5,988 nucleotides of DNA from Candidatus Poribacteria bacterium (GTDB taxonomy: Bacteria > Poribacteria > DTPJ01): assembly GCA_011334435.1 (NCBI GenBank), contig DTPJ01000057.1, positions 1-5,988 of the forward strand, in the 5' to 3' direction. Shown piece after piece: positions 1 to 4,068 of the stretch (position 1 is the stretch's first letter; each line of letters opens with the position of its first letter). A program made the translations under genes and the position numbers. The notes beneath the pieces are model-generated. The model was not told the origin of the DNA. It searched no databases and worked only from the letters and a program-made list of their open reading frames with translations.

Positions 1-2
1 AT

Positions 3-80
3 AACCATGATCGCGTGCAGAAAGATGCAGATTATATAACAATATCGGGCGCACTGATGGTCAGAGGAGAGTTTAGGTAA
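3..80 (+). CDS. Possible C-terminal end of an upstream gene (partial)
   Basis: An open frame enters from the left edge and ends at TAA 78-80. It gives about 25 residues ending in ITISGALMVRGEFR. This stretch is clearly richer in G+C than the 380 bases that follow, and the composition change falls at the stop codon, which is what the end of a coding region looks like. The other two forward frames close early (TAA at 2-4 and at 37-39). The tail is too short to assign a family. No convincing terminator follows it; the CCAA/TTGG pair at 100-113 is only a four-base stem. A chance open frame of this length is possible, so the call is tentative. Confidence 0.45.
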   Translation, partial: NHDRVQKDADYITISGALMVRGEFR

Positions 81-131
81 AAAGAAAAGTATTTATTCGC
101 CAAGTTTTTTTGGTAAAAGATTATATGAATC

Positions 132-258
132 AAAGATTAGTAAATCTAATTATTGGACTTATTTTTATTTCCAACATTTTTAATACTATCATTTTTTATT
201 CACAAACATCATTCATGTATCCAACATTTTATTGACTAGCCCAAAGTTTAGTAAATTT
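132..258 (+). repeat. Two interleaved pairs of short direct repeats upstream of the promoter
   Basis: AAAGATTAGTAAATCT (132-147) recurs as AAAGTTTAGTAAATTT (243-258), 14 of 16 bases alike, 111 bases apart. The first copy is a perfect 5-bp inverted repeat, AGATT-AGTA-AATCT. Between them TCCAACATTTT occurs at 170-180 and 220-230, exactly 50 bases apart, and each copy is followed after four bases by ACTA. The order is A-B-B-A with all copies in direct orientation. They could be regulator-binding sites or the residue of local duplication. In such AT-rich DNA part of the similarity may be chance. Confidence 0.4.
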
Positions 259-299
259 TATCATTTGCTCTTTTATCTAAAAAATTACCTATCCTGTTC

Positions 300-328
300 T
301 TGACATGCAATAATTAATGATGTATACT
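300..328 (+). promoter_or_regulatory. Sigma70-type promoter for the crystallin genes
   Basis: A perfect -35 hexamer TTGACA (300-305) is followed after exactly 17 bases by TATACT (323-328), five of six matches to the -10 consensus. Transcription would start near 335, giving an untranslated leader of about 130 nt before the ATG at 466. A perfect TATAAT also occurs at 332-337, but it lies 26 bases from the TTGACA, too far to pair with it. This is the only strong promoter seen in the window and probably drives at least the first two genes. Confidence 0.7.
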
Positions 329-447
329 ACTTATAATGTTTACAGAACTGTTGGAAAAATCGTTTATTTTTGATAGCTTTTATAGATATTATCATCGTTT
401 TTTTGAATATTAAATTGCGTTTTTTGAAAAATTAATAAATCAGTTTT

Positions 448-455
448 GGAAGGAG
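448..455 (+). promoter_or_regulatory. Shine-Dalgarno site that decides the start at 466
   Basis: GGAAGGAG ends 10 bases before ATG 466 and only 4 bases before the in-frame TTG at 460. The next gene has GGAG (1931-1934) at the same 10-base distance from its ATG, which favours ATG 466 over the longer TTG start. Confidence 0.65.
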
Positions 456-465
456 AATCTTGGTT

Positions 466-1917
466 ATGACTACTCCATATCAACCATCAGGCGTGTATCA
501 ACCTACGACAACATACCAAATGACTCAACCGGGATCAACGTCATTTTCAACAACTCCAAGATTGCCAAGGCTTGTGGTTGAATTGTATGTTGATCCGGAT
601 TTTCAGGGTCCCAAAGCAACAATAATTGACAATGTGCCAAATCTTAGTGACTTCGGTTTCTTGAAAAATGTATCGTCTGTCAAGGTTTTCAGAGGACCAG
701 GTTATGCAACCAGCCCAAATTATAAGGTAATTTTGCATGAACAAGCAAATTATAAAGGCAGACAATTAGTGCTTGGTCCTGGATATTATCCCAATCTTCA
801 TGACATAGCTTATGATTTTGGCGACGTAACTGCATCGGTAAGTTTTGGCTTTTCTCTTGTGACTGCGGGTCCTGAATATGGGACAATACCATTGATCGTT
901 GAAGTATATAGAGACATAAATTTTAGAGGAACTAAATCCATAGTTTTAAGGGACGTTAATCATACCGCAAATATAGGATTACATGATGCTATTTCGTCAA
1001 TTAGAGTTCTCAGAGGACCAAATTTTCCCCCAACAGGTTGTAGAGCAATATTTTACGAGCATATAGAGTATGAAGGTCAGCAATTAGTCGTTGCCCTTGG
1101 TCCATTAGATTATCGCAAGGAACTGCCAAATTTGCACACTCAACCGCAATATTTTGGGGATATTATTTCTTCAATAAAGATAGAATCCTGGGTTTCTGGT
1201 GGAACTGGTAGGTTCAGAGATATAGTGTTCCTTGATGAATTTGATACTATAAAGCCCGTATGGCAGTGGATAGACCCGAGAGGGGACTGTGTGCGTCAGC
1301 TTGGTCAGCCCGCTACTGGGGGTATCTTGCGTGAACGAAGTGGTTGGCTTGAAATACATGTCGGTCCTAATCACGATCTCTGGTGGGGACCAGATGGCAG
1401 AAGCGGGAATATGGATGCACCGCGCATGCTACAACCTATCTCTGGTGATTTTGCAGTTGAAATTAAAATGACGCCATCTGAACAGCAAAAAGAACATGGC
1501 GGGATATTAATATGGAAAGACGAGAACCGATTTATAAGGCTTGATAAAACCTCTGCCCTCCATGCTTTTAGAGGGGATATACGTTTTGAAACCCATGTAG
1601 ACAGGAGATACTCCGCAATAGGACGTGGAAAACATAGCTCTGTGGTGAATTTCTTACGTATAGAACGAACTGGACATGAATTTCAGGCATATTCTAGCCC
1701 CGATGGACAGACATGGACAACCTGCGGAAGTGCCACTGTTGTTATGAATGACCCATTGATGGTCGGTATCCATGCCTTATGTCCGGGGAATATCCCTCCG
1801 ACAGTTACCAGATTTGACTATTTCAAGATATTAAGACCTGTTGCGACTACTACGCTTGGATTAGCTTCACAAATGTCGTCCATGGGAACTTCCGCAGCGT
1901 CAACACAACCTTTATAG
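466..1917 (+). CDS. Beta/gamma-crystallin domain protein with C-terminal DUF1349/ConA-like domain
   Basis: About 483 residues from ATG 466 (485 if the TTG at 460 is used). Residues 1-33 are a low-complexity S/T/P/Q/Y tail with PYQP and VYQP repeats and no signal peptide, so a cytoplasmic location is likely. Four crystallin Greek-key motifs follow at about 36-75, 86-127, 143-182 and 192-239, forming two beta/gamma-crystallin domains. Each has the aromatic-x-x-x-[NDE]-[FY]-x-G corner (DPDFQG, QANYKG, DINFRG, HIEYEG) and the strand ending near S-S. Their Ca2+-clamp positions are degenerate (e.g. HDAISS, GDIISS), with no full [ND][ND]xx[ST]S motif. Residues about 253-458 look like a DUF1349/concanavalin-A-like jelly roll: LDEFD, WQWIDP, GDFAVEIKM, GGILIWKDENRFIRLD, FLRIERTG, SSPDGQTW. 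Such domains often bind carbohydrate, but no ligand can be named here. An S/T/A-rich tail ends the protein. The next gene starts 27 bases on, is paralogous over the crystallin half and is probably co-transcribed. Confidence 0.85.
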   Translation: MTTPYQPSGVYQPTTTYQMTQPGSTSFSTTPRLPRLVVELYVDPDFQGPKATIIDNVPNLSDFGFLKNVSSVKVFRGPGYATSPNYKVILHEQANYKGRQLVLGPGYYPNLHDIAYDFGDVTASVSFGFSLVTAGPEYGTIPLIVEVYRDINFRGTKSIVLRDVNHTANIGLHDAISSIRVLRGPNFPPTGCRAIFYEHIEYEGQQLVVALGPLDYRKELPNLHTQPQYFGDIISSIKIESWVSGGTGRFRDIVFLDEFDTIKPVWQWIDPRGDCVRQLGQPATGGILRERSGWLEIHVGPNHDLWWGPDGRSGNMDAPRMLQPISGDFAVEIKMTPSEQQKEHGGILIWKDENRFIRLDKTSALHAFRGDIRFETHVDRRYSAIGRGKHSSVVNFLRIERTGHEFQAYSSPDGQTWTTCGSATVVMNDPLMVGIHALCPGNIPPTVTRFDYFKILRPVATTTLGLASQMSSMGTSAASTQPL

Positions 1918-1944
1918 ACAGTTAAAACAAGGAGCAGATGTTAT

Positions 1945-4002
1945 ATGCCCATTGCACCAAGACTTATTGTTGAGGTCTTTCGTGACCCAGATTTTAGAGG
2001 GAGAAAAGTCACTATCGTTGACTCTGTTAGTGATACAAACACTATCGGATGCAACGATATGATCTCGTCAATAAAGGTATATAGAGGGCCGGGATTTGAT
2101 GCTGCGCCAAGTTTCAAGGCAATCTTTTATGAACATCCAAATTTTACCGGAAGACGTATAGTTTTACCACCAGGTTTTTATCCAAATATACATAATATCC
2201 CATATAGTTTTGGTGATATTATATCTTCTATACAGTTTGCCCCTGCTATTGTTGCTACTGGTCCAGATTATGGTGTTGTCCCATTAATAGTTGAACTTTA
2301 TCAAGACAGAGACCTTCAAGGTATTAAAGGCGTGGTTTTGAAAGACGTCAGCGATATGAAAGAAATTGGGCTTGATAGGTCTATTTCTTCCATAAAAATT
2401 ACCAGAGGACCCAATTTTCCACCTACTGGTTGTAGAGTTATATTTTTTGAACAACCTAACTTTGAAGGTGCAAACTTTTCTGTGACACTTGGTCGGTTAG
2501 AATTCCAAAAATATATATTAGATTTGCATTCACATCCGCAGAGATTTGGTGATATAATATCATCTGTAAAGATTGTCCCCACGGGTATATTCAATGTGCT
2601 TGTAGTTGTCGGCGATACTCGCACTGTTGAACCTGCGATTCTTGCTGGATTTACCAATGTTGAGGGAAATATTTTCAGGTTCAGAACGGTTGTTATTAAT
2701 CCTAATCCAAGCAATTATGGAGACCCCAGCACTGCGATTAGTTTCAATACTTTAGATCTATCAGATTATGATATTGTCTGGTTTACTTGGAACGCGCCAG
2801 GGCATGATAGACAATATTTTCTTGAAAATGCAGAGGGGATGATAAGGGATTTCGTAACTCAGGGCGGAACTGTATGGGCTTCTGCTATGGATGATAATAT
2901 AAACGAGAATGGCACATGGCGCGGAAATTGGCTACCTGTTGAAACACATCCTATTAGAGTTGTCGGCTCTGAAGATGCAAACGTAACAATAACTGCATTT
3001 GGGCAAGCTTCAGGGCTATTTTCATGGCCAAATAAAGTTGATCCTAATGTCCTTATTACTGACGATCATTGGGTCACAGACGATCCTGTTTATCGTATCC
3101 TTGCGACAAGGCGGGCAGTTATTAGGGTTCTCATAGTTGTAGGAGATAGTAGGACAAACGAACATAACATTCTTAAAGAATTGACTGTTCTTGGCGGAAA
3201 CAATTTTGCCTTTGATGTGGTATCTGTTAATCCTAATCCAGACAATTTCGGAGACCCAAAAGCTATTAAATTAAGTTCAGTTGATTTAACTCAGTATGAT
3301 GTAGTTTGGTTTACGTGGAACGCTCCCGGACATGATAGAGAATATTTCATCGCAGATGCGGACGTGCTTATAAAAAACTTCGTCGCTCGTGGTGGTGTTG
3401 TGTGGGCGTCTGCAATGGATGATAATATATTAGAAGGCAGAGGTTGGCGAGGCACTTGGATGCCGACTGATGTTCATCCCATAAGAGTTGTAAAATCAAA
3501 AGACACAGGTATTCTTATCACTGCTTTTGGCAATACATCTGGTCTATTTTCTACTCCAAATAGGATAAATATAGAGTCTATTGCCACTGATCACCATTGG
3601 GTTACAACGGACAGGGCATACCAACGTTTGGCAATTAGGAGAGATAATAACGATGCAGTTGGCATATTGCTGAGATGGGGTGCTGGATATTATGTATCTT
3701 TTGCTGTGGATACAAGGGATGCAGCAAGGTCTGAAGCTGCAAGACCATTGATCCAAAATGCCTTGAATTATGTTGCAACATTAGTTAAACTAAAAGGAGA
3801 ATATGTGAGTTTTCAGCTTAAATATGGGAAGGGACATTATGTAACCTTCGCTTTGGATTCAAGAGACCCTGCAAGAGGACAAGCTGCAAAATCGCTTATT
3901 CAAAATGCTTTGGTCTATTTAGCAGGTCTTGCTTGGCAGACATCTCCAAGACAATTACATGGCTTGCGCCGTGAAGTTATGACTCATAGTGTAGAATATT
4001 AA
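1945..4002 (+). CDS. Beta/gamma-crystallin protein with two ThuA/GATase1-like domains
   Basis: 685 residues, ATG preceded by AAGGAG with the same spacing as the gene upstream. No signal peptide or membrane helix is visible. Residues 7-210 hold four Greek-key motifs (about 7-46, 57-98, 114-152, 163-210), collinear with the upstream paralogue and sharing words such as RGPNFPPTGCR and FGDIISS. NDMISS (37-42) is the only complete Ca2+-clamp motif in either protein. Two flavodoxin-like cores follow, 216-391 and 393-566. They share VLxVVGD, NPNP, YDxVWFTWNAPGHDR, GGxVWASAMDDN, WRGxW, HPIRVV, TAFG, SGLFS and HWVT. They resemble the ThuA/class I glutamine-amidotransferase-like superfamily. The only cysteines in the protein are C36 and C163, both in the crystallin half, so the usual nucleophile is absent and a binding rather than amidotransferase role is inferred. 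Two tail repeats (572-614, 621-663) finish the fold. No substrate can be named; the family call rests on fold-level pattern and is less certain than the crystallin call. Confidence 0.85.
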   Translation: MPIAPRLIVEVFRDPDFRGRKVTIVDSVSDTNTIGCNDMISSIKVYRGPGFDAAPSFKAIFYEHPNFTGRRIVLPPGFYPNIHNIPYSFGDIISSIQFAPAIVATGPDYGVVPLIVELYQDRDLQGIKGVVLKDVSDMKEIGLDRSISSIKITRGPNFPPTGCRVIFFEQPNFEGANFSVTLGRLEFQKYILDLHSHPQRFGDIISSVKIVPTGIFNVLVVVGDTRTVEPAILAGFTNVEGNIFRFRTVVINPNPSNYGDPSTAISFNTLDLSDYDIVWFTWNAPGHDRQYFLENAEGMIRDFVTQGGTVWASAMDDNINENGTWRGNWLPVETHPIRVVGSEDANVTITAFGQASGLFSWPNKVDPNVLITDDHWVTDDPVYRILATRRAVIRVLIVVGDSRTNEHNILKELTVLGGNNFAFDVVSVNPNPDNFGDPKAIKLSSVDLTQYDVVWFTWNAPGHDREYFIADADVLIKNFVARGGVVWASAMDDNILEGRGWRGTWMPTDVHPIRVVKSKDTGILITAFGNTSGLFSTPNRINIESIATDHHWVTTDRAYQRLAIRRDNNDAVGILLRWGAGYYVSFAVDTRDAARSEAARPLIQNALNYVATLVKLKGEYVSFQLKYGKGHYVTFALDSRDPARGQAAKSLIQNALVYLAGLAWQTSPRQLHGLRREVMTHSVEY
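2590..3642 (+). repeat. Tandem ThuA/GATase1-like core repeats (two copies of about 176 codons)
   Basis: Copy 1 covers residues 216-391 (2590-3117) and copy 2 residues 393-566 (3121-3642). The copies align at an offset of 176 residues: W279/W455 in WFTWNAPGHDR, W311/W487 in WASAMDDN and W376/W552 in HWVT. Copy 1 stops at LATRR and copy 2 at the equivalent LAIRR. Copy 2 then continues into the C-terminal tail, while copy 1 runs straight into the first strand of copy 2. The DNA copies have diverged, so this is an old duplication. Confidence 0.8.
3658..3933 (+). repeat. Duplicated C-terminal tail of the ThuA-like domain (49-codon period)
   Basis: Residues 572-614 and 621-663 are repeats offset by exactly 49 residues. 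Both read [VL]xWG/YGxGxYVxFA[VL]D[TS]RDxARxxAAxxLIQNALxY[VL]A. This is the kind of terminal strand plus helix that closes a GATase1/ThuA fold. Having two tails after two cores, rather than one tail after each core, is unusual and is discussed in the findings. Confidence 0.75.
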
Positions 4003-4012
4003 CAAGTTTGGC

Positions 4013-4040
4013 AGTTTTCAGTTAAAACTGATAACTTTTT
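4013..4040 (+). terminator. Weak terminator-like hairpin between second and third genes
   Basis: AGTT-T-TCAGT, loop TAAA, ACTGA-T-AACT forms a stem of nine base pairs with one T-T mismatch, running straight into a run of T (to 4040). An alternative stem in the same bases pairs CAGTTTT (4012-4018) with AAAACTG (4024-4030). The stem is low in G+C, so it would be a leaky intrinsic terminator or attenuator that partly uncouples the flotillin-like gene from the crystallin genes. No clear promoter follows it, although TTGGCA (4008-4013) is a weak -35 lookalike. Confidence 0.4.
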
Positions 4041-4068
4041 CATAGACCCATGATTAAGGGGGATTAAG

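Larger units (their letters stand above)
81..465. other. AT-rich non-coding region with promoter and leader
   Basis: No reading frame in this stretch looks coding. It is strongly A+T-rich, with long T runs. It holds two pairs of short direct repeats (132-258), a sigma70-like promoter (300-328) and a U-rich leader up to the first crystallin gene. A small palindrome, ACAGAACTGT (342-351), lies just after the predicted transcription start and could be an operator half, but nothing supports that beyond its position. Two near-identical T-run words, CGTTTTTTTGAA (396-407) and CGTTTTTTGAA (418-428), lie 22 bases apart in the leader. Confidence 0.7.

Noticed and set aside
100..113. CCAA...TTGG hairpin as terminator of the upstream gene
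   Set aside because: It has only four base pairs, a T-rich loop rather than a T-rich tail, and no T run after the stem.
332..337. Perfect TATAAT as the -10 box
   Set aside because: It lies 26 bases from the TTGACA box with no good -35 at the proper distance; TATACT at 323-328 has the ideal 17-base spacer.
460..465. TTG start giving two extra residues to the first crystallin protein
   Set aside because: It is only four bases from the Shine-Dalgarno sequence, while ATG 466 has the same 10-base spacing as the next gene.
1938..1970. Alternative ATG at 1938 just before the second crystallin gene
   Set aside because: It is out of frame with the gene and closes after eleven codons; the ATG at 1945 opens the domain-bearing frame.
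2316..2714. A 132-codon open frame on the minus strand inside the second crystallin gene
   Set aside because: It is antisense to a clear domain-bearing gene, has no recognisable motifs and no credible start context.
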